Assembly (NCBI RefSeq): GCF_030161615.1
Contig: NZ_BSUN01000001.1
Location: 1,302,001 to 1,366,000 of the forward strand
Length of the DNA: 64,000 nt
From: Demequina litorisediminis
Lineage (GTDB): Bacteria > Actinomycetota > Actinomycetes > Actinomycetales > Demequinaceae
Reading direction: 5' to 3'
This document shows, in pieces, positions 52,117-62,936 of this stretch (its first letter is position 1; every line of letters starts with the position of its first letter). Below the pieces are notes generated by a model. The model was not told the DNA's origin. It ran no database searches and worked only from the letters and a program-made list of their open reading frames with translations. A program made the position numbers and the translations under genes.

Positions 52117-53590
52117 ACGAGCCCGCACGTCGCCTGTCCGTGGTGGTCCTCATCCTGTTCCTTGCTCTCATGGCGGCGGCCTCGTGGATTCAGGTCGTCA
52201 ACGAGGAGACGCTCAGCCAGGATCCACGCAACGTCCGCACCCTGTACCGCGAGTACGGCAACTTCCGCGGCCCGCTCGTGGTCGATGGCGAGTCCGTGGT
52301 GTGGTCCGCTCCGTCCGACGACTCCTTCAATTACCAGCGCACTTACGCCGACGGCCCGCTGTACGCCTCGGCCACCGGCTTCTACTCGATCGTGTACGGG
52401 CGCTCCGGGCTGGAGCAGACCGAGAACGAGCCTGCTCAACGGTTCCGCGGACGCGTTGTTCTGGACGCGCCTTGGCAACCTGTTCTCCGGCGAGCAGCAG
52501 CAGGGTGCATCGGTCGAGCCTCACCCTGAAGTCGAGCCTGCAGCAGGTGGCCGCAGAGGAGTTGGGCGACGAGGTGGGCGCCGTGGTCGCTCTCGACCCG
52601 CAGACGGGCGCCATCCTCGCGATGGTGACCAGCCCCACCTACGACCCGGCGGACCTTGCCGGCCACGACTCGTCCGTGGTGAACCAGAACTACCAGTCGC
52701 TCCTGGCGCAGGAGAACGGTCCGCTGATCAACCGCGCTATCGCCGGTGACACCTACCCGCCGGGTTCCACGTTCAAGGCTCATCGACGCTGCGGCAGCCC
52801 TGGAGGCCGGATACACGCCGGAGACGGAGCCTGTACGCGCCCGACGAGCTCGCGCTGCCGGACACGTCCAAGACCATCGGCAACTATGGCGGCGAATCGT
52901 GCGGCGACGGCCAGTCCACCACGCTGGCCGATGCGCTGCGCACCAGCCTGCAACACGGCGTTTGCCGACCTGGGCATGGGGCTCGGATGGTCGGTCATCG
53001 AGCGCAAGGCCGAGGAGTTCGGCTTCACCGACAAGATCGACATCCCGCTGTCGGTCACAGCCTCGCGCCTTCCGTCCGATCCGGACGATGCTCAGACCGC
53101 CATGAGCGCCATCGGGCAGTACGACGTCCGCTCGACGCCGCTCCAGATGGCCATGGTGGCCGCCGCCATCGCGAACGACGGCACCCTCATGACGCCGTAC
53201 CTCGTGGACACCGTGCGCGCCCCCGACCTCAAGGTGATCGACGTCACCGAGCCGGAGGTCTACAAGGAGCCCATGACCACCGAGGACGCCAACACCCTCA
53301 CCGACATGATGGTCGACGTGGTGGACTCGGGCACGGGAACCGCGGCACGCATCAGCGGCGTTGAGGTGGCAGGCAAGACCGGTACCGCAGAGACCGGCGT
53401 CGAGGGCGCCGCGCCCCACGCGTGGTTCGTGTCCTTCGCCCCGGCCAATGACCCGGTGATTGCCGTGGCCGTGGTGGTGGAGAACGGTGGCTCGCTGGGT
53501 TCGGAGGCGACCGGAGGTAAGGTCGCCGCCCCCATCGCCAAGGCCGTCATGGAGGAGGCGATCCGCCTGGACGAGGAGGGTGACCTGTGA
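52113..53590 (+). CDS. pbpA: Class B penicillin-binding protein PbpA
   Basis: About 490 aa. Short cytoplasmic N-terminus, TM anchor ([17 protein letters not shown]), transpeptidase with SxxK in YPPGSTFK, SxN in RTSCNTAFAD (visible only after repair) and KTG in [13 protein letters not shown] sites near 52435, 52519, 52778, 52832 and 52947; GAGCTC at 52847 is intact. Partner of the upstream SEDS enzyme. Confidence 0.95.
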
Positions 53591-54623
53591 CGCTTCACGC
53601 CGGCACCACCCTGGGCGGACGCTATGTCCTGCGCTCCCTGCTCGCCGTCGGCGGCATGGGCGAGGTCTGGCGCGGCGTCGACACGGAACTTGACCGTCCT
53701 GTGGCGATCAAGGTGCTCAAGGAGCATGCCGCCGCCAACGAGACCTTCCTCAAGCGCTTCCGCAACGAGGCCCGCAACGCCGCGGGCCTGCTCCACGACA
53801 ACATCGCGCAGGTCTACGACTACGGCGACCACGACGACACGGCCTACCTGGTGATGGAACTGGTCGAGGGGAGTCCCTCGCGACCATTCTCGAGCGGGAG
53901 CGCACGCTGTCCGAGCGCCGCCTGGCGCGCATCATGATCGAGACATGCCGGGGTCTCGCCGTGGCCCACGCCGCGGGCGTCATGCATCGCGACATCAAGC
54001 CTGGCAACCTGCTGGTGCGCGAGGGCGACCGCGTCAAGATCACCGACTTCGGCGTCTCGCGCTCGATGGATCAGACCACGCTGACGCAGACCGGCATGGT
54101 GATGGGTACCGCGCAATACCTCGCGCCCGAGATGGCGCTCGGCAAGCCCGCGACGGCGCAGTCCGACCTCTACGCGCTCGGCATCATTGCGTACGAGGCG
54201 GTCAACGGAAAACGACCCTTCACCGCACCCGCGGCCGTCGACATCGCGATCGCGCACGTCAACGAGGCGGTGCCGGCACTTCCCTCGACCGTGTCGCCCG
54301 GCCTCGCGAAACTCATCATGGACCTGCTGGAGAAGAGCCCCCGGAAACGGCCCAAGGACGCCCGCGACCTCATCGAACGCATCGGCCGCCTCGACCTGGC
54401 CGCAGACGGCTCGACCCCGGCATCGGACGCACCCAGCGTTCCCAGCCCCGCCGAGGCGAGCCGCAGCCGTTCGGGCGCTACCTCGCGTGCCATGCCCCCT
54501 CGATCGCCCCTCGCTCCTACCGACCCCGACCCGACGCCCCCCGGAGGCGGTGACACTCGTGATGCGTGTTCGCCGAGACCTGGAACAATGACCCACGACA
54601 CGACGCACGACGTGGAAGACTGA
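53587..54623 (+). CDS. pknA: Serine/threonine protein kinase PknA-like
   Basis: About 345 aa; GTG start overlapping the pbpA stop. Kinase motifs: GGMGEVWRG, VAIKVLK, HRDIKPGNLL, ITDFGVSR, APEMALGK. The frame is broken near 53872 where GAGGGGGAG has lost a G (VEGESLATILERERTL after repair); this is a homopolymer error, not an AGCT site. No TM helix or PASTA domains follow; the C-terminal tail is Pro/Ser/Thr-rich. Confidence 0.92.
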
Positions 54624-54631
54624 AGGACACC

Positions 54632-56829
54632 ATGAACGACGACGCGAAGATTCTCGGCGGACGCTATGAGATCGGCGACCTCATTGGTCGCGGTGGCATG
54701 GCCGAGGTCCACATTGGGTACGACACCCGGCTGGGCCGCACCGTCGCCATCAAGATCCTGCGCGCCGACCTCGCGCGCGACCCGTCCTTCCAGACGCGGT
54801 TCCGCCGCGAGGCCCAGGCGGCCGCGGGACTGAACCACCCGTCGATTGTTGCCGTGTACGACACGGGCGAGGACCACACCTCGGGTGCCGACGGCAACCC
54901 GCAGGCTGTCCCGTACATCGTCATGGAGTACGTCGAGGGTCACACCGTGCGCGACATCCTCAAGGGTGACGTGGCCGCGCCCATCGACGAGGCCGTGGAG
55001 ATCGCCACGGGCGTGCTCACCGCGCTCGACTACGCGCACCACGCGGGCCTCGTCCACCGCGACATCAAGCCCGCGAACGTGATGTTGACCCCCACCGGAG
55101 CGGTCAAGGTCATGGACTTCGGCATCGCGCGTGCGCTGGCCGATGCGGGCAACACCATGACGCAGACGCAGGCCGTCGTGGGCACCGCGCAGTACCTGTC
55201 ACCCGAGCAGGCGCGCGGCGAGACGGTCGACGCCCGTTCGGACCTTTACTCCGCAGGCTGCCTGCTGTTCGAGTTGCTGACCGGCCGTCCGCCGTTCATC
55301 GGCGACTCGCCCGTCTCCGTCGCCTACCAGCACGTCCGCGAGGAGGCGCCCGCGCCGTCGGCCTTCGCCTCCGACGTGCCGCAGGCGCTTGACCAGGTGG
55401 TGCTGCGCGCGCTCGCCAAGAATCGTGACCAGCGCTACGCGACCGCTCAGGAGTTCCTGGGTGACCTGCGCGCCGTCATGGGTGGCGGCACCGTCAGCGC
55501 CGCCACGGGTGCCGTGGGCCTCGGCTCCGCCGCCTTCGGCGCTGGCGCGGCGGGAGTCGCTGCCGCCGGGCTCGCCGCCGGTTCCGCCGAGGACATCGCC
55601 GAGCAGCCCACGCAGGCCATGCCGGTCACCCCTGGTGGTCCCGAGACGGACGCGACCGAGGTCATGGCGCAGCCCGCGAACCAGTGGGACGCCGTCATGG
55701 GTGGCGCCCCGGCATCGGTGCCGCCGCCACAGTCCGGCGCGGTCGCCACGGTGACGGGTGAGACCGACATCGCCGACGAGGACGAGGCTCGCCGCAAGAA
55801 GATCCTGTGGTGGTCGCTGGGCGGCGCAGCGCTGCTCGCGGTCATCCTGGTGGTCTGGATGATCCTCTCCGGCGGCGGAGACGACGCTCCCACCACCGAA
55901 TCGGTCACCATCCCCGATGTGTCCGGCCAGGAGGCCGCTGCCGCGCAGGCCCGGCTCGAGGAGCCTGGGTCTCGAGGTGGAGGTCAAGAACGAGGCCAGC
56001 AGCGACGTCGACGAGGGCCTGGTCACCCGCACGGATCCCGAGGCGGGCAAGACCGTTGAGGTGCCGATCGAGGGCGAGGCCCTCGCCCTCGCGGCGGGCG
56101 CCGCTTTCGAGGCGACCACGGCCCCCGAGGTACCGGTCGTTACGCTGTGGGTATCTTCCGGCCCCGATGCCGTGGAGGTGCCGTCCGTGCGCGCCAAGAC
56201 CCAGGAGGACGCGCGCCTCGCGATCGAAGACGCGGGCCTGAAGGTGGGCTCCGTCGAGATCCAGGACGATCCTGAGCCTTGAGGCTGACCGTGTCATCGA
56301 GACGGATCCCGCCGCGGGAGAGTCCGTCCCTGCCGGCACGTCGGTGACCCTGTACGTCGCCTCGGGCCAGGTGGAGCTCCCCGACCTCGAAGGCATGACC
56401 GAGGACGAGGCACGCGCCGCCGTCCAGGAGGTGGGCCTCATCCCGTCCGTCACCGAGGTCGAGGACGAGGACGCCGAGGAGGGCACCGTCGTCGGTCAGA
56501 GCCCCAGCGCCGGCAAGGTGGACCAGGGCTCCACGGTGACCATCGAGGTCGCCACCGCCCCGTCCACCGTCGCGGTCCCGGACGTCACCGGCAAGTCGCA
56601 GTCGGACGCCGAGCGGGAGCTCGGCACCTCTGGCCTCGCGTACACCTATGGCGAGTCGCAGTACTCGGACAACATCCCGCAGGGCGCTGTGATCTCGCAG
56701 AACCCCAACCCGGGCACGCAGGTCGCCCCCGACACCACGGTCACCCTGGTGCTCTCGGATGGCCCGGAGCCGGAGCCCGACCCCACGGACACGCCGGACG
56801 TCGACGTCTCGATCCCGCCCGGCGAGTAG
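54632..56829 (+). CDS. pknB: PASTA-domain serine/threonine kinase PknB
   Basis: About 732 aa. Kinase (GRGGMAEVHIG, VAIKIL, HRDIKPANVML, VMDFGIAR, SPEQARGE), juxtamembrane linker, TM helix (WWSLGGAALLAVILVVWMI), then four external PASTA repeats that sense peptidoglycan. AGCT sites near 55965 and 56278 fall in the PASTA part. Start ATG 54632 (MNDDAKILGG). Confidence 0.95.
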
Positions 56830-56915
56830 CCCGATGATCGGGTCCTCGCCCATGGGCCCGCCGGTGCGCGGTGTCACGGAATATCCCGTGAGACCGCGGG
56901 GTTGGAGGTCGCACC

Positions 56916-57999
56916 ATGACTGACGTCGCTGCCCCGAGGACACTGCAGTCCACCATCGATGCGCTCTTGCCGCGCGTCCATGCCCACCTGGACGCCTACG
57001 TCGTTCACGCGCGCGACGCTATGCCTGTCGCCGCGCCGGACTACTCGCGGCTGTGGGATCACCTGGGCGCTCAGTTCGTCGGCGGCAAGAACCTGCGGCC
57101 CGCGCTGACGATCGCCGGATACCTAGGTCTCGGTGGTGACGATCCCGATGCCGTGATCCCCGTGGCGGCCGCCATGGAGATGCTCCACACGGCGATGCTG
57201 GTGCACGACGACATCCTCGATCGCGATGAGGTGCGCCGCGGCAGACCCAACATCGCGGGGCTGCGGCGCGCCGAACTCGAGGGTCTGGGCCTGCCCGCCG
57301 CGACCGTTGACACCCAGGTGCAGGCCGCGGCCCTCCTGGGAGGCGACCTCGCCCTGTCGAGCGCCTACGACCTCATCGTGCGCTCCACGCTCCCTGCCCA
57401 CCATCGCATCGCGTGCCTCGACCTGGTCACGCGGGCCATCCGTTCCACCATCGCGGGTGAGCCTGCTCGACGTTTACGGTGACATCGACCCTCTGGAGCG
57501 GGCAGACCCTCTGTTGGTCTCCGCCCTCAAGACGGCCTGGTATTCGTGCGTGGTACCGCTGCTTGCGGGAGCCCGGCTCGCGGGCGGCGACCCGACCATG
57601 CTGGCGCACCTCGAACGCCTGGGCCTGGCCCTGGGTGTCTCGTTCCAGATCATCGACGACGACCTCGGCGTCTTCGGCGACCCCGCCGTCACAGGGAAGT
57701 CGCGCCTGAGCGACCTGCGGTCGGGCAAGCGCACCGAGATGATGCGGCTCGCATGGGAGAAGGCCGATGCCGCGCAGCGGTCCACACTCGAGGCGCACCT
57801 GGGCGATCCCACCTTGGGCGAGGAGGGGGCGGCCGCGGTGCGCGCCATCCTGGTGGACACCGGCGCCCGCGATGCCGCGCTGCGGACCGCACGGGTGCGT
57901 GCGCGCGCGGCGTCCCGCATCGCTGCCGAGCGCATCCCCGCCCCGCTCAGTGGACACCTCGTCGCGCTGATCGACGGTCTCCTGGGGCGTGCCTCGTGA
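56916..57999 (+). CDS. crtE: Geranylgeranyl diphosphate synthase CrtE
   Basis: About 360 aa trans-prenyltransferase. First Asp-rich motif VHDDILDRDEVRRGRP, second IIDDDLGVFGD. GGAGG before the ATG. One AGCT site near 57464 (AGELLDVYGDI). Supplies C20 precursor for the carotenoid genes that follow without gaps. Confidence 0.93.
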
Positions 58000-58889
58000 G
58001 GGGCAAAGGAGCCGCAGGGCACCACGACGACGACACGTCGCTTGCGTTGTTCGATAAGGCGGCCGCCGCGGCCTCCGCGCAGGTGATCGCGCACTACTCC
58101 ACCAGTTTTGGGCTGGGAGCGCGGCTCCTGCCGCGACAGATGCGCGGACACATCGCCAACATCTACGCCATGGTGCGCGTCGCCGACGAGATCGTGGACA
58201 CCTACCGAGGAGACGACGCCGCCGAGGTGCTGGACCGCTTCGAAGCAGAGGTGCATCGTGCCATGTCCGGCCGGTTCTCCGCAGACGTGGTCGCCCACGC
58301 GTTCGGTGCCACCGCTGCGAGCGTGGGGATCTCCCGCGCCATGGTGGATCCGTTCTTCGCCTCCATGCGCATGGATCTCACGGTGGCGGATCATGATGAG
58401 GCCTCGTTCGCGGCGTACGTGTACGGCTCCGCCGAGGTCATCGGGGAAATGTGCCTCGCCGTCTTCATAAACGCCGGGGGTGGCCCGGCACCGCTGGACC
58501 CCGAGCTCGCGGCCGGCGCGAGGCGGCTGGGCGCGGCCTACCAAAAGGTCAACTTCCTGCGCGACCTCGGTGCCGATGCCGAGACGCGCGGCCGCTCCTA
58601 CTTCCCCGGCATCGATACGGCCAGGCTCACGGACGCCCAGGTTGCCACGCTGGTCGACGACTGTCGCGCGGACATCGCCGCGGCGCGCGCCACCGTCGAC
58701 GGACTGCCGCGACGCGCACGCACCTCCGTCGCCACCACCGCCGACATCTACGAGGACCTGCTCGACCGCATCGCGGCAACCCCCGCATCGGCCCTTGCTG
58801 GCAGGCGCGTGCGCGTGCCCGGCCTGACCAAGGCGCGCCACGCGCTGCGCAACCTCGCGGGCCGCACCAGCGTTCAGGCGGTGCCGTGA
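57996..58889 (+). CDS. crtB: Phytoene synthase CrtB
   Basis: 297 aa from GTG 57996, overlapping the crtE stop. Motifs ARLLPRQMRGHIANIYAMVRVADEIVDT (DEIVD) and YQKVNFLRDLGADAETRGR fit phytoene synthase. Intact. Condenses two C20 units to phytoene. Confidence 0.94.
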   Translation: MRGKGAAGHHDDDTSLALFDKAAAAASAQVIAHYSTSFGLGARLLPRQMRGHIANIYAMVRVADEIVDTYRGDDAAEVLDRFEAEVHRAMSGRFSADVVAHAFGATAASVGISRAMVDPFFASMRMDLTVADHDEASFAAYVYGSAEVIGEMCLAVFINAGGGPAPLDPELAAGARRLGAAYQKVNFLRDLGADAETRGRSYFPGIDTARLTDAQVATLVDDCRADIAAARATVDGLPRRARTSVATTADIYEDLLDRIAATPASALAGRRVRVPGLTKARHALRNLAGRTSVQAVP

Positions 58890-60504
58890 GCGACGGCATC
58901 GTCGTCATCGGCGGCGGCGTCGCGGGGCTGGCCACGGCGGCACTGCTGGCCCGCGGCGGTGCGAGGGTGACCCTTCTGGAACGCCACGACACCGTGGGTG
59001 GACGCGCGGGCCGGCTCGAGGTGGACGGCTTCACCTTCGACACGGGGCCGTCCTGGTACCTCATGGAGGACGCGTTCGCGCACTACTTCACGCTGTTGGG
59101 GCGCGACGTCAAGGCCGAGCTCGACCTGGTGGACCTCAACCCCCGGTACCGCGTGTACTTCGAGGAGGCACCCGGTGCGGGCGGCGCCCTCGACGTCACG
59201 GCGGACCCCGCAGCCAACTGGGCGGCCTTCGATGCGCTGAGCCCCGGTGACGGCGATGCGATGCGTCGCTACGCCCATGCCGCCGGCGACCGCTATCGGC
59301 TCGCGCTCGATCGCTTTCTCTACACGACCTTCGAGCGGCCGGACAGGTCGCTCGACGCGGCCACGCTTCGCCGACTGCCCGAACTCGCGGGGCTGCTGAC
59401 GCGATCGCTGGGCTCCTCGATCTCCTCCCAGGTGCGCGACCCTCGCCTGCGCCAGGTGCTCGGATTCCATGCCGTGTTCCTGGGCTCCGCGCCCGATCGC
59501 CTCCCCAGTCTGTTCTCGCTCATGAGCCACCTCGACCTCATCGAGGGCGTGCGCTACCCCCGCGGCGGCCTCTACGCGGTCGTGGAGGCGCTGCGCGCCG
59601 CCGCAGAGGCCGAGGGGGTCACGATCCGCACCGGCGCACGCGTCACGCGGATCGTGGTCGAGCGTGGCCGAGCCACAGGGGTCCAGGCTCGACACCGGTG
59701 AGGTGGTGGCGGCCGATGCCGTGGTCTCCGGCGCAGACATGCATCACACCGAGACCGCGCTGCTGTCACCCGAGCACCAGTCGCGCCCCGAACGGACCTG
59801 GCGACGCAAGCGACCCGGCGTCAGCGCGCTCATGGTCCTCGCCGGGGTGGAGGGCGAGCCTTCCCGAACTCGCCCACCACACGCTCGCGTTCACCCGCGA
59901 CTGGGACGCGAACTTCCGCGCCATCATGGACGACCTCACGGTGCCACATCCGGCATCGATCTACGTCTCACGCACCTCCGCCACCGACCCCTCGACGGCG
60001 CCCGATGGCCACGAGAACCTGGCGATGCTGGTGCCCTTCCCCGCGGACCCGGCCCTCGGCGCCACGGCCGCCTCACGCGCCGCCCTCGACCAGCACATCG
60101 CGCGGTACCTGGACCAGGTGGGACGCTGGGCGGGCATCGACCGGCTCCGCGAACGCACCTCCGTCAAGAAGGTCCTGACCCCGCACCATTTCGCGACCGA
60201 ACTGGGCGCCTGGCGAGGAGGCGCGCTGGGGCTCGAGCACTCGCTCGCTCAGTCGGCGATGTTCCGGCCATCGAACGTGTCCGCGAAGGTCCCCAACCTG
60301 CTGTTCGCGGGATCCTCGACGGCGCCCGGCATCGGCGTGCCCATCTGCCTCATCTCGGCGGAGTTGGTCGCCAAGCGGCTGCTCGGCGACACCGGCGCCT
60401 CACCGTTGCCCGCTCCGTTGCCCGCCGGCTATCTGGCACGCTCCAAGCGGGCCGATGGACTTGGCGCCCTGGCGCGCTCGCTCGCCACAGGGGAGGCGCC
60501 GTGA
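58886..60504 (+). CDS. crtI: Phytoene desaturase CrtI
   Basis: About 539 aa; GTG start overlapping crtB. FAD-binding VVIGGGVAGLATAALLARGG, then GRAGRLEVDGFTFDTGPSW, and C-terminal GIGVPICLISAELVAKRL. AGCT sites near 59688 (GVQLDTGEVV) and 59863 (GELPELAHH). Makes lycopene. Confidence 0.94.
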
Positions 60505-60818
60505 CGCACTGGCTGTACCTGAGCGCGCTGCTCATCAGCATCGGCGGCCTGGCCACCCTGGACTGGCGGTACCGGGTCGCCCTGTTCGCCGAGCCGCGTC
60601 GCACCGTCCTGACGCTCCTGATCGCGGTGGCGTTCTTCCTGGCCTGGGACCTCGTGGGCACCGGCCTTGGCATCTTCTTCATCGGCGCCGGCCCCTACCA
60701 GTCGGGGATTCTGATCGCGCCAGAGGTACCGCTGGAGGAGGTCTTCTTCCTCACCCTCCTGACGTATCAGACGCTGCTGCTGTGGCGGGCCTTCGCGCGC
60801 AGGCGGGAGGCGGCATGA
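60501..60818 (+). CDS. crtYe: Lycopene cyclase subunit, CrtYe/CrtYc type
   Basis: 105 aa, three TM helices, GTG start overlapping crtI. Contains FFLAWDLVGTGLGIFFIG and PEVPLEEVFFLTLL, the small-cyclase signature. Works as a heterodimer with the next gene. Intact. Confidence 0.88.
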   Translation: MTHWLYLSALLISIGGLATLDWRYRVALFAEPRRTVLTLLIAVAFFLAWDLVGTGLGIFFIGAGPYQSGILIAPEVPLEEVFFLTLLTYQTLLLWRAFARRREAA

Positions 60819-61123
60819 CGTACGTGATCCTTTCCGTCGCCGTGTTGGCCCTCCTGGCGGTGGCGTGCCTTCCCGTGCTGAGGCGACTGCCGCATCGGCC
60901 GCTTGTCCTGACCGGCCTCGTGCTCCTCGCGCTCACCGTGGTGTTCGACAACATCATCGTGGGGCTCGAGATCGTCGCATACGACGAGGACCTCATCTCC
61001 GGCGTCACGATGCCCATCGCTCCCCTCGAGGACCTCGCCTACGCGATCGGTGCCGTCCTCCTGGTACCCACGCTGTGGGAGTCGCTCGGCGGGCGCACTG
61101 CCTCCGCAACGGAGGCGCCATGA
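60815..61123 (+). CDS. crtYf: Lycopene cyclase subunit, CrtYf/CrtYd type
   Basis: 102 aa, three TM helices, with FDNIIVGLEIVAYDEDLISG and PIAPLEDLAYAIG, partner of the preceding subunit. Overlaps both neighbours by ATGA. Intact. Confidence 0.88.
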   Translation: MTYVILSVAVLALLAVACLPVLRRLPHRPLVLTGLVLLALTVVFDNIIVGLEIVAYDEDLISGVTMPIAPLEDLAYAIGAVLLVPTLWESLGGRTASATEAP

Positions 61124-61998
61124 TCGGCGCCCTCGTGCGGGCCTCGCGCCCCATCGCCTGGATCAACACCGCCTACCCGTTCGCCGCGGGATACCTCATG
61201 GCCACGCGCGACGTCGATGCGGTGTTCATCGTGGGCACGCTGTTCTTCCTGGTGCCGTACAACCTGCTGATGTACGGCATCAACGACGTCTTCGACTACG
61301 AATCCGACCTCGCCAACCCCCGCAAGGGCGGCATCGAGGGAGACGTGGTGCGAGACCGCGGCGAGGCTCGCCGCGTGCACCGCGCCATCCTGATCGCGTG
61401 CGCGGTCACCGTGGTGCCCTTCATGGCATGGCTGCTCGTGGCCGGCGACGCCTGGGCGGCGTTCACCCTGGTTCTCGTGGTGTTCGGCGTGATCGCCTAC
61501 TCCGCCCCGGGATTGCGCTTCAAGGAGCGGCCCTTCCTCGACTCGCTCACCTCGGCGCTGCATTTTGCTGGACCTCTGCTGTACGCGCTGGTGCTGGCCG
61601 ACGTGCCCCTGACCGGCGCCAACGTCTGGCCCGTCTGGGTAGCGTTCATCCTGTGGGGGATGGCCAGCCATGCCTTCGGAGCCGTGCAGGACGTGAACGC
61701 CGACCGCGCGGGCGGCATCGGTTCCGTGGCGACCGTGATCGGTGCGCGCGCCACGGTGCGGCTTGCCGTCGTGCTGTACCTGGCGGCATCGGCCCTGCTC
61801 CTGGCGCTGCCGTGGCCCGGCATCCTCGCCGCGGCCCTACCTCTCGCGTACGCCGCGTCCACGGCGCGCTTTTGGGCCATCACGGACGCGACCTGCGAGG
61901 AGGCCAACCGCGGCTGGCGCACGTTCCTGTGGCTGAACCAGCCCGTGGGCTTCCTCGTGACGATCCTGCTGATCGTCCAGTGGAACGGCTGGGCTTAG
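61120..61998 (+). CDS. crtEb: Lycopene elongase (UbiA family) CrtEb
   Basis: 292 aa polytopic prenyltransferase. First Asp-rich motif YGINDVFDYESD, second QDVNADRAGG. Its linkage with crtYe/crtYf predicts C50 carotenoids of the decaprenoxanthin or sarcinaxanthin type (inference from the known gene set). Intact. Confidence 0.9.
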   Translation: MIGALVRASRPIAWINTAYPFAAGYLMATRDVDAVFIVGTLFFLVPYNLLMYGINDVFDYESDLANPRKGGIEGDVVRDRGEARRVHRAILIACAVTVVPFMAWLLVAGDAWAAFTLVLVVFGVIAYSAPGLRFKERPFLDSLTSALHFAGPLLYALVLADVPLTGANVWPVWVAFILWGMASHAFGAVQDVNADRAGGIGSVATVIGARATVRLAVVLYLAASALLLALPWPGILAAALPLAYAASTARFWAITDATCEEANRGWRTFLWLNQPVGFLVTILLIVQWNGWA

Positions 61999-62204
61999 AG
62001 CCTGCGCCCCGGCCCGCGCCCGCGGTGCTTCTTGTGCACGGCCTGACGCGTTACCCCGAGGTCCACGGCGATTTGCTCCCACGTGAGGCCGTCGTTGCGA
62101 GCGCGGCGCACCGCGGCCGCCTCGTCGCGCTCAATCTGGGCTCGCTGACGCCGAACTTCTTGAAGTGCGGCACGGACGCCATCGGGGTCCCGTTCCTCGG
62201 CCAT
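61995..62204 (-). CDS. Small HTH DNA-binding protein
   Basis: About 69 aa from ATG 62204 (MAEERDPDG; longer start 62216 possible). A C-terminal helix-turn-helix: LTWEQIAVDLGVTRQAVHKKH, then a basic tail. The printed stop overlaps the crtEb end; AGAGCCTG there might be another AGCT site, which would lengthen the tail. A double palindrome lies 30-64 bp upstream, a likely autoregulatory operator. Family not named. Confidence 0.7.
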   Translation of the reverse strand: MAEERDPDGVRAALQEVRRQRAQIERDEAAAVRRARNDGLTWEQIAVDLGVTRQAVHKKHRGRGPGRRL

Positions 62205-62233
62205 CGTCACCATCACACCCGCCCTCTCGCCTT

Positions 62234-62268
62234 GTCAACATAGGTTGACAACGTCAACACTAGTTGAC
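62234..62268. promoter_or_regulatory. Double palindromic operator GTCAAC-N4-GTTGAC
   Basis: Two perfect copies, GTCAAC-ATAG-GTTGAC (62234-62249) and GTCAAC-ACTA-GTTGAC (62253-62268), centres 19 bp apart, upstream of the HTH gene and 40 bp beyond the pabA stop. The only copies I noticed. Confidence 0.7.
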
Positions 62269-62308
62269 AGATGGGGGCTCCGGAGAGCGTTTCGCCGAGG
62301 GCGGAGGG

Positions 62309-62936
62309 CTAGCGGCGCACCAGCGGCGACAGGCCAGCGGAGCGTGCCTCGGCATCGGGCAGTCCACAGACCTCAAGCCAGTTGGCGAGCAGGCGGTGTC
62401 CGCCCTCCGTCAGCACCGACTCAGGGTGGAACTGCACGCCGTGAAGCGGCAGGTCGCGATGCTTCAGGCCCATGATGATCCCGTTGTCGGTGCGCGCGGT
62501 GACCTCCAGCACGTCGGGAACGGTGTCCTCCTCGACGGCAAGCGAGTGATACCTGGTCGCCGTGAACGGCGAGGGCAGCCCCACCAGCACGGACTCGCCG
62601 CGGTGCGAGACCTGCGACGTCTTGCCGTGCATGAGCTCGGGCGCGTGACTCACGACGCCGCCGTAGACCTCCGCGAGCGCCTGGTGCCCCAGGCAGATGC
62701 CGAGCATCGGCGTCCCCGTGCGCGCGCAGTCGCGGATCACATCGTTGGAGCCGCCCGCCTCGGCCGGCGTGCCGGGGCCCGGGGACACCAGGACGCCGTC
62801 GTACTCCTCGAGCGGACCCGCGTCGGGCACCGCGTCGTTGCGCACCACGACCGTCTCGGCGCCCATCTGACGCAGGTAGCCCACGATCGTGTAGACGAAC
62901 GAGTCGTAGTTGTCGATCACCAAAATGCGGGTCATG
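62309..62936 (-). CDS. pabA: Glutamine amidotransferase PabA/TrpG
   Basis: 208 aa, intact. Class I amidotransferase: ILVIDNYDSFVYTIVGYL, SPGPGTP, catalytic Cys in LGICLGHQALAE, and His/Glu in VQFHPESVLTEGG. The same gene adjoins the pknB-sortase locus in other actinobacteria. GAGCTC at 62635 is intact. Start overlaps the small membrane protein stop (ATGA). Confidence 0.92.
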
